Origin: Cognatazoarcus halotolerans
GTDB lineage: Bacteria; Pseudomonadota; Gammaproteobacteria; Burkholderiales; Rhodocyclaceae
Length of the DNA stretch: 64,000 nucleotides
Assembly (NCBI RefSeq): GCF_009800965.1
Contig: NZ_WUAF01000008.1
Span: 62,001-126,000, forward strand
Reading direction: 5' to 3'
Shown here: one piece after another, positions 46,604 through 54,853 of the stretch
Layout: the number at the start of each line of letters is the position of its first letter
How positions within the stretch are numbered: the first letter of the stretch is position 1
Translations under genes and position numbers: made by a program
Notes under the pieces: generated by a model
Told to the model about the DNA's origin: nothing
Databases searched by the model: none
Seen by the model: only the letters and a program-made list of their open reading frames with translations

Positions 46604-46663
46604 TGTTTCCTCCTTGTGTGAATGCCTTGTCGTCCGCGGGGCTGGTTGCCGTGCGGTGGGCGC

Positions 46664-46696
46664 ATTTGAGGGGAAACTGCTTTCAGTCGGCTTTCA
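46664..46696 (-). promoter_or_regulatory. TctD box and promoter of the porin gene
   Basis: On the minus strand TGAAAGC-CGAC-TGAAAGC (46696-46679) is a perfect heptamer direct repeat with an 11-base period. TCAAAT (46669-46664) begins exactly ten bases after the second GAAAG. This is the cleanest of the four boxes. Confidence 0.72.
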
Positions 46697-46816
46697 GGTA
46701 GGGGAAAGGGTGCGCAGGTGCGACCGTGTCGCGGATGCGGGTCGGTGGTAGGCCGGTCGGCTCAGTGGCGTGAAGGTGGCGGGTGTGCGGGGGGATGCGC
46801 ACGTCGCGCGCGGCGC

Positions 46817-48469
46817 TCAGGCCGGGGGCTGTGGCGTGCTCGCCTGGTCGGCGAACTTCCAGCGGTTGCGCCCTTCGCGCTTGGCCGTGTAGAGCGCCTT
46901 GTCGGCAGATTCGAGGAGGACGTCGAGCGCCGTGGCGTGGTCGGGAAAGATGCCGATGCCGATGCTTGTGCCGATCGACGCCTCGCCGTGTTCGCCAAGA
47001 TCGAAGGCGGGGCGCAACTCGTCGATGAGGGCCTCGGCGATCCGGGCGGCTTCGAGCGGATTCTGGAGTCCTTCGAGGACGATCACGAACTCGTCGCCGC
47101 CGAGTCGCGCAAGGGTGTCGACCTCGCGCAGCCGTCGCCGCAGCCGCTCGGCGACCTGCCGGAGCAGGGCGTCGCCGGCTGCGTGGCCAAGCGTGTCATT
47201 GACCTGCTTGAAGCGGTCGAGGTCGAGAAACAGCACTGCGGAGAGCAGACGGTCGCGTCGCGCACGTTCGATGGAGTGTTCCAGCCGGGACATCAGCAGC
47301 AGGCGGTTCGGCAGGCCTGTCAGGGTGTCGTGGTGGGCGAGCCGCTCGAGTTCGGTCTCGACGCGGTTCATGCGGCCGACATCGGTGGTGATGCCGATGT
47401 AGTGGGTGGCCACCCCGGTATCATCGGTCAGCCGGCTGATGCCGAGCCATGCCTGGAAGACTTCTCCACCCTTTCTGAGGTTCGGGATCGCGCCATGCCA
47501 CGAACCCGCGCGGGACAGGCTGTCCCAGATCTGTTGGTAGAGGTGCCCGTCGTGCAGGGCGGACTGCATCATATTGATGTGACGCCCGACGAGTTCGGTC
47601 TCTGCGTATTCGGAGATCTTGCTGAAGGCCGGGTTGACGGTGAGGATCCAGCCGTCGGCATCGGTGATCACGATGCCGTCCTGGGTGCCGTGAAAAGCCG
47701 CGTCGGTGAGCTGGAGACGCTGCAATGCTGCGGTGAGCTCGGCGGTCCGCTCGGTCACGCGGGCGTCGAGCTGGCGGTTGGCCTCGTTGAGCTCGTCATG
47801 CGCGCGCCGGCTGCCCGCGTAGTCGTTCTTTACCAGCGTGCGGGCGGCGAACGCGGTGAGCAGGGCGAAGACGAGCCCGAGACCGACGATGAGCTTGGTG
47901 ATCAGGGTGGTTCGGCCCGTCTGCGCGGCGCGGTGCTGATAGAGGCCCCGCGCCGTGGCGCGCATTTCGGAGACGGTCTCGCGGATGGCATCCTGGAGGC
48001 GCCTGCCGCTGCCCGATTCGACGATGGCCCGAGCCGCCTCGAAGCCTTCGGAGGTCCGGGTGTCGACCAGCAATTTCGCCACCTCGAGCCGCTGGCCGAT
48101 CAGTGTCGTGAGCTTTTGTCCGTGTTCGGCCTGGCGCGCGTCGGTGGATGTGAGCCCCCGCAGGCTCTCGAGTTGCCCGGTTATGAGCGAGGTTGCGCGT
48201 ACATAGGACACAAGGAAGATCTGGTCGCCGGTGATGGCGTAGCCGCGGCTGGCCGCTTCCGCGTCCGAAGCCAGCGACTGCACCGTCTGTAGCGTGACGA
48301 TGAGTTCGTTCGTTTCGACAACCCGGCCAAGGTCACCCTCGAGCCGTACGAGGCTGTAGAGCGCGGCGAGGGCAATCAGCAGTGACAGCAGCGCGGCAAT
48401 CGCGAAACCGGTGAGAATCGGTTTTTCGGCACGGTGTGGCTGGTTCGGGTCTGATGCTCGATCAAGCAT
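46817..48469 (-). CDS. Membrane diguanylate cyclase with CHASE3-like, PAS and GGDEF domains
   Basis: 550 residues. Two transmembrane helices (about 18-42 and 188-212) flank a periplasmic helical sensor that resembles CHASE3 (LASDAEAASRGYAITGD). A coiled segment leads to a PAS domain (FHGTQDGIVITDADGWILTV) and a GGDEF domain with the intact ARLGGDEFVIVL signature; REVD five residues before it is an RxxD inhibitory site. It should make cyclic di-GMP under product feedback. No EAL domain is present. The start ATG has only a weak ribosome site. Confidence 0.93.
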   Translation of the reverse strand: MLDRASDPNQPHRAEKPILTGFAIAALLSLLIALAALYSLVRLEGDLGRVVETNELIVTLQTVQSLASDAEAASRGYAITGDQIFLVSYVRATSLITGQLESLRGLTSTDARQAEHGQKLTTLIGQRLEVAKLLVDTRTSEGFEAARAIVESGSGRRLQDAIRETVSEMRATARGLYQHRAAQTGRTTLITKLIVGLGLVFALLTAFAARTLVKNDYAGSRRAHDELNEANRQLDARVTERTAELTAALQRLQLTDAAFHGTQDGIVITDADGWILTVNPAFSKISEYAETELVGRHINMMQSALHDGHLYQQIWDSLSRAGSWHGAIPNLRKGGEVFQAWLGISRLTDDTGVATHYIGITTDVGRMNRVETELERLAHHDTLTGLPNRLLLMSRLEHSIERARRDRLLSAVLFLDLDRFKQVNDTLGHAAGDALLRQVAERLRRRLREVDTLARLGGDEFVIVLEGLQNPLEAARIAEALIDELRPAFDLGEHGEASIGTSIGIGIFPDHATALDVLLESADKALYTAKREGRNRWKFADQASTPQPPA

Positions 48470-48691
48470 GGCCGGACGTCTATCTGTTCGTCTTTTTCGT
48501 GGAAGTGTGCCTTGTCTCGCACATGACGGAAAAGAAGCTGAGGCATGAAAGTATCATCGTTTGTATCGGACGGTGGCGCCGAATCGGAGCGGTGCGGGCC
48601 TCGACAAGAGATTCGGTGTCTCCTGCCGTCCTTTCGGCTGAGTGCAGAAAAGGTGGCGGAGGGTCCAATGGAAATGAGCCTTGAGTTTACT

Positions 48692-48706
48692 AAACGATCG
48701 GTCTAA
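48692..48706 (+). promoter_or_regulatory. TetR/AcuR operator at the regulator's own promoter
   Basis: AAACGATCGGTCTAA ends ten bases before the regulator ATG. A matching segment, AGACAATCGGTCCAA, lies before acuI (49369-49383). The shared core (ATCGGTC flanked by A/G-AC and Y-AA) resembles the TAGACC-N4-GGTCTA type of TetR-family sites. Confidence 0.6.
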
Positions 48707-48715
48707 TATCCGGCC

Positions 48716-49351
48716 ATGCCTGATCCGACTCCCATCCGCCGTGGCCCCGGCCGGCCGCCCAAGCGCATCGATGATCGTCTTGAAACGCGCGAGGCCTTGA
48801 TCCGCTGCGGCATCGAGGTGCTCACCGAAAAGGGTTTCACCGCGACGGGAATCGATGCGGTACTCAAGCGCATCGGCGTACCCAAGGGTTCTTTCTATCA
48901 TTACTTCGAGAGCAAGGAAGCGTTTGGCCTCGAAGTGGTCGACAGCTACGCGGCCTACTTCGCCCGCAAGCTCGATCGCTGGTTCCTCGACGATTCGCGG
49001 CAGCCGCTGGCCCGCCTCGCCGCTTTTGTCGATGATGCCAAGGCTGGCATGGCGCGCCACGGGTTCAGGCGGGGGTGTCTGATCGGCAATCTGGGGCAGG
49101 AGATGAGTGCGCTGCCCGAAACCTATCGCGATCGACTCGAGGCGGTGTTCCTCGATTGGCAGGCGCGGTTGGCGAAGTGCCTGGTTCTGGCGCGCACGCG
49201 AGGCGATATCGCGGCCGAAGCCGACTGCGAACGGCTGGCCGCGTATTTCTGGATCGGCTGGGAAGGGGCGGTCCTGCGCGCCCGCCTCATGCGCAGCGAG
49301 ACGGCACTCGACATCTTTGCGCAGGGTTTCATCGGCGGTCTGCCGCGATGA
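48716..49351 (+). CDS. acuR: TetR-family regulator, AcuR-like
   Basis: 211 residues. The N-terminal HTH reads LIRCGIEVLTEKGFTATGID and VPKGSFYHYFESKEAF; the C-terminal ligand domain has RRGCLIGNLGQEMSALPETY, as in AcuR, the acrylate-responsive repressor of acuI. It is followed after 46 bases by acuI, and near-identical operator sequences precede both genes, so it probably represses itself and acuI until acryloyl-CoA or acrylate accumulates. The assignment of the inducer rests on the family. Confidence 0.85.
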   Translation: MPDPTPIRRGPGRPPKRIDDRLETREALIRCGIEVLTEKGFTATGIDAVLKRIGVPKGSFYHYFESKEAFGLEVVDSYAAYFARKLDRWFLDDSRQPLARLAAFVDDAKAGMARHGFRRGCLIGNLGQEMSALPETYRDRLEAVFLDWQARLAKCLVLARTRGDIAAEADCERLAAYFWIGWEGAVLRARLMRSETALDIFAQGFIGGLPR

Positions 49352-49368
49352 TTTTTTCGTTTAATTAG

Positions 49369-49383
49369 AGACAATCGGTCCAA
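49369..49383 (+). promoter_or_regulatory. TetR/AcuR operator upstream of acuI
   Basis: AGACAATCGGTCCAA lies between the regulator stop and the AAGGAGG ribosome site of acuI, matching the site in front of the regulator in 12 of 15 positions. Confidence 0.6.
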
Positions 49384-49397
49384 AAAGGAGGCAGCAA

Positions 49398-50381
49398 ATG
49401 TTCAAGGGCATTCTGATCGAGAAGGACGACGCGGGTTACCGGGCAAACCTGGCTGAAATAGATGAAGCACAGCTGCCCGACGGCGATGTGACCGTGGCGG
49501 TGCAGTACAGCACGCTCAACTACAAGGATGGCCTGGCGATCACCGGCAAGGGACCGGTGGTGCGCAAGTTCCCGATGGTGCCGGGTATCGATCTGGTGGG
49601 TACGGTTGAGGCCAGCAGCAATCCGGATTACCGCGTGGGTGATGCGGTGGTGCTGAACGGCTGGGGCGTGGGTGAGGGGCACTGGGGGGGGCTGGCGCAG
49701 AAGGCGCGCCTCAAGGGCGACTGGTTGGTGCCGCTGCCCACCGGGTTCACGCCGAAGCAGGCGATGTCGATCGGCACGGCCGGCTACACCGCGATGCTGT
49801 GCGTGATGGCGCTCGAACGCCATGGCGTCACGCCCGACAAGGGCGAGGTGCTGGTGACCGGAGCCAACGGTGGCGTCGGCAGCGTGGCCGTGGCGGTGCT
49901 CGCGCGGCTCGGTTACACCGTGGTGGCTTCGACCGGTCGGCCTGCGGAGGCGGAGTATCTCAAGAAGCTCGGCGCCGCGGAGATCATCGACCGCGCGCAG
50001 TTTTCCGAACCGGGCCGCCCGCTCGGCAAGGAGCGCTGGGCCGGGGCGGTCGATTCGGTCGGCAGCCATACGCTGGCCAACGTCTGCGCGACGACCCGTT
50101 ATCGTGGCACGGTTGCGGCATGCGGCCTGGCTCAGGGCATGGACCTGCCCGCCACGGTGGCGCCTTTCATCCTGCGTGGCGTGACGCTGGCCGGTGTCGA
50201 CAGCGTGATGTGCCCCCGGCCCGATCGTCTCGAGGCGTGGGCGCGCCTGGCGCGTGACCTCGACCCCGCGCTGCTCGAGTTGATCACCCACGAAATCGGT
50301 CTTGCGGCAGCGATCCCCACCGCGGCGGAACTGCTGGCAGGCAAGGTGCGTGGGCGCATCGTGGTGGATGTGAATCGCTGA
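49398..50381 (+). CDS. acuI: Acrylyl-CoA reductase (NADPH), YhdH/AcuI family
   Basis: 327-residue zinc-independent MDR enzyme. It begins [14 protein letters not shown] and has [34 protein letters not shown] and the NADPH loop [16 protein letters not shown], followed by ASTGRP, all typical of AcuI/YhdH. It reduces acryloyl-CoA to propionyl-CoA, both detoxifying the reactive thioester and feeding propionate metabolism. A perfect AAGGAGG precedes the ATG. No dimethylsulfoniopropionate lyase gene is present, so the acryloyl-CoA source is probably another route. Confidence 0.93.
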   Translation: MFKGILIEKDDAGYRANLAEIDEAQLPDGDVTVAVQYSTLNYKDGLAITGKGPVVRKFPMVPGIDLVGTVEASSNPDYRVGDAVVLNGWGVGEGHWGGLAQKARLKGDWLVPLPTGFTPKQAMSIGTAGYTAMLCVMALERHGVTPDKGEVLVTGANGGVGSVAVAVLARLGYTVVASTGRPAEAEYLKKLGAAEIIDRAQFSEPGRPLGKERWAGAVDSVGSHTLANVCATTRYRGTVAACGLAQGMDLPATVAPFILRGVTLAGVDSVMCPRPDRLEAWARLARDLDPALLELITHEIGLAAAIPTAAELLAGKVRGRIVVDVNR

Positions 50382-50472
50382 ATATTCTCCGAGGCTTCGG
50401 CAAGTCCGGCAGCGTGCCGCACTTGCCCGGCATCGCATACAACGGAAACAACAACGGAAACAGGATCTGCAA

Positions 50473-51054
50473 ATGACACAGGCAAAAATCAGTCGCTTCC
50501 CGGTCGCGGAGCTCGCCGAGCTACCCGAAGACGTCCGCGCCCGCATCCTCGGTGTGCAGGAAAAGGCCGGCTTCGTACCAAACGTCTTTCTCATGCTGGC
50601 CCACCGCCCGGCGGAATTCCGTGCCTTCTTCGACTATCACGATGCGCTCATGGAAAAGGATGTCGGTCTGACCAAGGCCGAGCGGGAGATGATCGTGGTG
50701 GCCACCTCGGGTGCCAACAACTGCCTCTACTGCGTGGTGGCCCATGGTGCGGTGCTGCGGATTCGCGCGAAGAACCCGTACGTGGCCGACCAGCTTGCCA
50801 CCAACTACCGCAAGGCCGACATTACGGCGCGCCAGCGCGCGATGCTCGACTTCGCGATGAAGCTGTCTCTGTCCGGCGGTGCGGTGGAGGATGCCGACAT
50901 GGCGGTGCTGCGCGAGCATGGTTTCGATGACGAGGCGATCTGGGACATCGGTGCCATCACGGCGTTCTTCTCCATGAGCAACCGCCTTGTTCATCTGACC
51001 GGGACGCCGCCGAACGAGCAGTTCTTCCTGATGGGACGGGTGCCGAAAGGCTGA
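50473..51054 (+). CDS. AhpD-like peroxidase-related protein
   Basis: 193 residues of the uncharacterised peroxidase-related (carboxymuconolactone decarboxylase-like) group. The active CxxC is in NNCLYCVVAHG, with the downstream His typical of AhpD. Flanking segments FVPNVFLMLAHRP and LTKAEREMIVVATS are family marks. It could reduce peroxides using a dithiol relay. It lies 91 bases after acuI and 92 bases before an FMN reductase gene, so cotranscription is uncertain. Confidence 0.9.
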   Translation: MTQAKISRFPVAELAELPEDVRARILGVQEKAGFVPNVFLMLAHRPAEFRAFFDYHDALMEKDVGLTKAEREMIVVATSGANNCLYCVVAHGAVLRIRAKNPYVADQLATNYRKADITARQRAMLDFAMKLSLSGGAVEDADMAVLREHGFDDEAIWDIGAITAFFSMSNRLVHLTGTPPNEQFFLMGRVPKG

Positions 51055-51146
51055 CAGGCAAAAATGCGGGGTGCGCTGCGGTCGGGGCCGGGTTATGCTC
51101 GGCCCACCGGCCTCGCTGCAGGCCTGTTTCGACGGAGATACCAGGC

Positions 51147-51734
51147 ATGTCCGCTCCCCGCATTCTCGTTTTCGCCGGCAGCGCCCGCCGCGAGGCGCTT
51201 TCCAAACGTCTGCTGTCCGCGTGCATACGACCGCTAGAAGCGGCCGGCGCGCAGCTAAACGTGGTCGACCTGGCCGATTACCCGGCACCGCTCTACAACG
51301 GCGATCTCGAGGCAGAGTCCGGCATTCCGCCGAGCATGATCAGCCTGCAGCAGCACCTCGCGGCAAGTGATGGCCTGCTGGTGGTCTCGCCGGAGTACAA
51401 CGGCTCGATTCCGCCTCTTCTCAAGAACACCCTCGATTGGTGCTCGCGCCCGAACCCCGCCGATCCCGAACGTTCGGGCGGCGGTATTTTCGCCGGCCGT
51501 CCTGCCGCGGTGCTGGCGAGCTCGCCGGGGCCGATGGGTGGCGTAAGGGTGTTGTTCCATCTGCGCGACATACTCGGATACCTTGGCATGTACGTGATTC
51601 CGCAGCAACTCGGCGTCGGGCAGGCCGGCGCCGCAATCGGCGACGACCTGCGTCTCCTCGATCCGCGCCAGCAGGCCATGCTCGAGGGGATTGCAAGCGC
51701 GCTGACCACGGCGGCGTGCAAGCTGCGTGCCTGA
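51147..51734 (+). CDS. NADPH-dependent FMN reductase-like flavoprotein
   Basis: 195 residues with a flavodoxin-like fold. The phosphate loop for FMN is FAGSARREALSKRL at the N-terminus, and VVSPEYNGSIPPLLKNTLDW is the NADPH_dep_FMN_red signature. Quinone or azo reduction is typical of the family. CGGAGATACC precedes the ATG. The pirin gene follows after 12 bases, so the two are likely cotranscribed. Confidence 0.9.
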   Translation: MSAPRILVFAGSARREALSKRLLSACIRPLEAAGAQLNVVDLADYPAPLYNGDLEAESGIPPSMISLQQHLAASDGLLVVSPEYNGSIPPLLKNTLDWCSRPNPADPERSGGGIFAGRPAAVLASSPGPMGGVRVLFHLRDILGYLGMYVIPQQLGVGQAGAAIGDDLRLLDPRQQAMLEGIASALTTAACKLRA

Positions 51735-51746
51735 GGAGGTGGCGCG

Positions 51747-52625
51747 TTGAGTATCGAACAGACGCTGCATCCCCGCGAGAAGGATCTGGGGGGCGGCTTC
51801 AGGGTCCGGCGGGTGCTGCCCAGTTCGGCGCGACGTTCGATCGGACCGTTCCTCTTTCTTGACCATTTCGGCCCGGTCATGGTGCGCCCGGGCGACCGGC
51901 GCGATGTTCGCCCGCATCCGCACATCGGTCTGGCGACGGTGACCTACCTGTTCGAGGGGGCGATCATGCATCGCGACAGTCTCGGCAGCGTGCAACGCAT
52001 CGAGCCCGGCGCGATCAACTGGATGACCGCCGGACGCGGCATCGTGCATTCGGAGCGTGTCCCGGCCGATCTGCGCGAGCGCAGCTACACCAGTCACGGC
52101 CTGCAGTTATGGGTGGCGCTGCCGCAGGCATTCGAAGAATGCGCTCCGCGCTTCGAGCATACCGAGGCGGACGCGCTTCCGTCGATCACGATCGACAGTG
52201 TGGCGGTGCGGGTGCTGCTCGGCCAGGCATTTGGCGCGGTTTCTCCGGTCGAAACCCTGGGCGAGACGCTCTATCTCGATATTCGCATGCCTGCGGGCGG
52301 CAGCATCGCGCTGCCGGGCTGCTATCCGGAGCGCGCCATCTATGGTGTCGACCACCCGTTCGTGGTCGACGGTGAAGCGCTTCCCGCGCATACCCTCGGT
52401 GTGCTCCGCAGTGGCGAGGAGGTGAGGGTCAGTGCTGACGAGGCGGCGCGATTCGTGGTGATCGGTGGCGCCCCCCTGGATGGACCCCGCTACATGTGGT
52501 GGAACTTCGTTTCGTCGCGCAAGGAGCGTATCCGGGAGGCCGCGGATGCGTGGGCGAACGGGCACATGGGCGGGGTGCCGGGCGATGACGAGCGGATCCC
52601 GCTGCCAGACTCGCGCTTCGCCTGA
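51747..52625 (+). CDS. Pirin-family protein
   Basis: 292 residues with a double cupin. The metal site is DVRPHPHIGLATVTYLFEG with a later IVHSERVP, giving the usual three His and one Glu. LLGQAFGAVSPV and the C-terminal GGAPLDGPRYMWWNFVSS are pirin marks. Some bacterial pirins have quercetinase activity or bind metabolic enzymes. The start codon is TTG at 51747, supported by a perfect AGGAGGT six bases upstream; no better start is in frame. The LysR gene begins six bases after the stop. Confidence 0.92.
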   Translation: MSIEQTLHPREKDLGGGFRVRRVLPSSARRSIGPFLFLDHFGPVMVRPGDRRDVRPHPHIGLATVTYLFEGAIMHRDSLGSVQRIEPGAINWMTAGRGIVHSERVPADLRERSYTSHGLQLWVALPQAFEECAPRFEHTEADALPSITIDSVAVRVLLGQAFGAVSPVETLGETLYLDIRMPAGGSIALPGCYPERAIYGVDHPFVVDGEALPAHTLGVLRSGEEVRVSADEAARFVVIGGAPLDGPRYMWWNFVSSRKERIREAADAWANGHMGGVPGDDERIPLPDSRFA

Positions 52626-52631
52626 GGGGCC

Positions 52632-53510
52632 GTGGTGAGTGCCATCCGCCGTATTCCTCCGATGCATGCGCTTTCAGCCTTTGAGTCGGCTGCCCGGCTG
52701 GGCGGTTTCGGCCAGGCCGCGAACGAGCTCTGCATCACGCCCAGCGCGGTCAGCCATCGCATCCGCCAGCTCGAGGCCCTTCTGGAAATCCAGCTCTTCG
52801 AGCGGACCCCCACCGGGACACGTCTTACCGGCGAGGGGCGGCGCTACCTCGAGAGCGTACGTGAGGCGTTTGACAAGCTCGCCAGCGCGGGGGGGCGGGT
52901 GGCCGCCGAAAAGGAACGTTTGCGGGTACTGCTGCCACCGACATTCGCGCGGCAGATGCTGATGCCGCGATTGCCGGAATTCCTGCGTCTTCATCCGGAG
53001 ATCGAACTCGCGGTGAACATGGCCGTGCCGCTCGCCAATGTCTCGGCCGAATCCGCGGACGTCGAGGTGAGGTGGGGGGATGGCGACTATCCGGAATGGA
53101 AGGTCTGCAAGCTGTTCGATGACACCGTCACGCCGCTTGCCGCGCCGGCGTTCGGCGCCATGCACGGCCTGCTCGAGCCTGCCGACCTCGCCCGGACGGA
53201 ACTGCTGCGCGCGGAACTGCTGCCCTGGAAAGGTTGGTTCGAGGCGGCGGGACTGGACTGGCAGGAGCCACAGCGCGGCACCGTGTTGAATGATCTGGGC
53301 ATGTTGCTGGAGGTGGCCGCCCAGGGGCTCGGGGTCGCGCTGTGCACCCGCCGGATTGCCGCGGGCTGGGTGGAAGCCGGCCGCTTGGCGCCGTTGTTCG
53401 AAGTGCGGGCGCCGGCCCCTTTCACCTATTACGCCGTGGCCTCGCCACTGTCGGCCAAGCGTGCCGCCGTGGCTGATTTCATCGACTGGCTGCAGCAAAG
53501 CGTGGCTTGA
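52632..53510 (+). CDS. LysR-family transcriptional regulator
   Basis: 292 residues. The N-terminal winged HTH reads LSAFESAARLGGFGQAANEL and ITPSAVSHRIRQLEALL, of the GcvA-like subgroup; the effector domain has LRVLLPPTFARQMLMPRL and ADVEVRWGDGDYPEW. Two adjacent GTG codons (52632, 52635) can start it, with GAGGGG just upstream. It lies six bases after the pirin gene in the same direction, unlike most LysR genes, which are divergent. Its targets are unknown; the pirin and FMN reductase genes are candidates. Confidence 0.92.
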   Translation: MVSAIRRIPPMHALSAFESAARLGGFGQAANELCITPSAVSHRIRQLEALLEIQLFERTPTGTRLTGEGRRYLESVREAFDKLASAGGRVAAEKERLRVLLPPTFARQMLMPRLPEFLRLHPEIELAVNMAVPLANVSAESADVEVRWGDGDYPEWKVCKLFDDTVTPLAAPAFGAMHGLLEPADLARTELLRAELLPWKGWFEAAGLDWQEPQRGTVLNDLGMLLEVAAQGLGVALCTRRIAAGWVEAGRLAPLFEVRAPAPFTYYAVASPLSAKRAAVADFIDWLQQSVA

Positions 53511-53511
53511 G

Positions 53512-53535
53512 CCGCGCCCCGCAAGCGAGGCGCGG
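53512..53535. terminator. Hairpin between convergent genes
   Basis: CCGCGCC (53512-53518) and GGCGCGG (53529-53535) flank a 10-base loop between the LysR stop and the convergent gene ending at 53547. No T tract follows in either direction. Confidence 0.4.
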
Positions 53536-53546
53536 TGTGCCGTGCC

Positions 53547-53936
53547 TCAGCGCAGCGGGATCACCAGCGGCGGGATGTTGAAGCCGATCACTACCGAGGG
53601 ATTGCGGTCGTAATAGGCAGCCGGCGGATTGGTGTAGTAGTAGTTCGATTCGCGCACGACGGTGCGGCGTTCGTAACGGGGCTCATGGCGGTAATGATGG
53701 CGATGGCGATCATGCCCATAGGCCATCGGCGCCCAGCGGCGCTCCACCACGCGTTCGCGTACCACTTCGCGGCCGCGCGGCGCTTGCCAGTGCCGGTCGG
53801 AGCGGTTGTCCCGCCATTCGCGTTGTGAGCCGTGGCGATCGTCTCCACGCCGTCCGTCGGCGCTCGCCGGAAGGGCGCTTCCCAGCGCAACCAGGGCAAC
53901 CACCGCCCCCAGCAGTTTTCGGCCAGTATGTTTCAT
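53547..53936 (-). CDS. Small secreted Arg/His/Tyr-rich protein
   Basis: 129 residues. A signal peptide (MKHTGRKLLGAVVALVALG, cleaved near ASADG) is followed by a strongly basic, low-complexity region rich in Arg, His and Tyr (RHRHHYRHEPRYERR), then YYYTNPPAAYYDRNP and a conserved-looking end IGFNIPPLVIPLR. AAGGAG precedes the ATG, so the start is secure. No family was recognised; the layout resembles small RcnB/YXWGXW-like envelope proteins, which are often tied to metals, but that is a guess from composition. Confidence 0.7.
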   Translation of the reverse strand: MKHTGRKLLGAVVALVALGSALPASADGRRGDDRHGSQREWRDNRSDRHWQAPRGREVVRERVVERRWAPMAYGHDRHRHHYRHEPRYERRTVVRESNYYYTNPPAAYYDRNPSVVIGFNIPPLVIPLR

Positions 53937-54232
53937 CTGGAATCTCCTTGTTGTCGATTGCTGCCGGACGTCTGCCGAGAAGCAGTGCAGGGCCGGTGCA
54001 ATTGCACGATAAGGGCCGATCGCGATGTGGTGTTGCGCGATTTGTAAGCGAATCCTCTGCCGAGTGCCGCAAGATCGCGGGCAAATTCGCGCCGGCTGGG
54101 GGGCTGCGGCGTGCAAACGGAGGTTTCGACGGGGCCGCGGTGCGACATTTGCGCGATTTCCGATACGTTCTCTTTACACGCCTTTGCAGAAATACACCGT
54201 ATCAGACACGACCGGCGCCCCCGCCGCGCCGC

Positions 54233-54853
54233 TCAGGGCTCGACTATCAGGACATGGACCTGCCGCGGGCCGTGAGCACCCAGCTGGATGGTTTGCTCGA
54301 CGTCGCCGGTGCGCGACGGGCCGGCGATCAGGTTCAGCGCCCTCGGCATCTTTCCGGTGGCGCGAACCATCTCCCAGACACCTTCCTGGTTGTCGCGCAG
54401 ATCGGCCGCGTCGAGCACGATGAGGTGGAACTCCGGCGCGTAGTTGTGGGTGATCGGCGAATCCGGTCCCGAATACATTGCGAGGCTGCCGGACTCGGCG
54501 ATGGCGCCAAAGGCCTTGGATACCGCGCAGACCTCGTCGATGCCGGCCTTGTCGCTGTGGCGGGCGAGATCTTCGGGCCAGGGGAGCCCGGCCAGCGGCG
54601 CGGCAACCGCGATGCGCGCCGGCAGCTGCCGCTCGGCCAGCCAGTTCATGACCCGTACGGGTACCTCTTCGATCGCTGCGAGCCGTTCCCAGCTGCAGGC
54701 GTGGGCCTCGAGCCGCTCTACGAACTGCGCCATGCTGCGTTCGCCGTAGCTTGGCCCAGGCGGGCGGGACCCCGGCAGGGGCGTGCGGCCGCCCCGCCCG
54801 CTTTTCCCTGCGAGCGCCGAGCGGATGCTTGAAAGGACTTGTTCGCGGCTCAT
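54233..54853 (-). CDS. lutC: L-lactate utilisation protein C (LUD domain)
   Basis: 206 residues. The LUD-domain core has GIDEVCAVSKAFGAIAESGSLAM and VWEMVRATG, followed by the conserved GPSRTGDVEQTIQLGAHGP segment. LutC is the third subunit of the iron-sulfur L-lactate dehydrogenase complex LutABC. Its start overlaps the lutB stop by four bases (ATGA), giving translational coupling. Starts and stops of all three lut genes are linked in this way. Confidence 0.94.
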   Translation of the reverse strand: MSREQVLSSIRSALAGKSGRGGRTPLPGSRPPGPSYGERSMAQFVERLEAHACSWERLAAIEEVPVRVMNWLAERQLPARIAVAAPLAGLPWPEDLARHSDKAGIDEVCAVSKAFGAIAESGSLAMYSGPDSPITHNYAPEFHLIVLDAADLRDNQEGVWEMVRATGKMPRALNLIAGPSRTGDVEQTIQLGAHGPRQVHVLIVEP

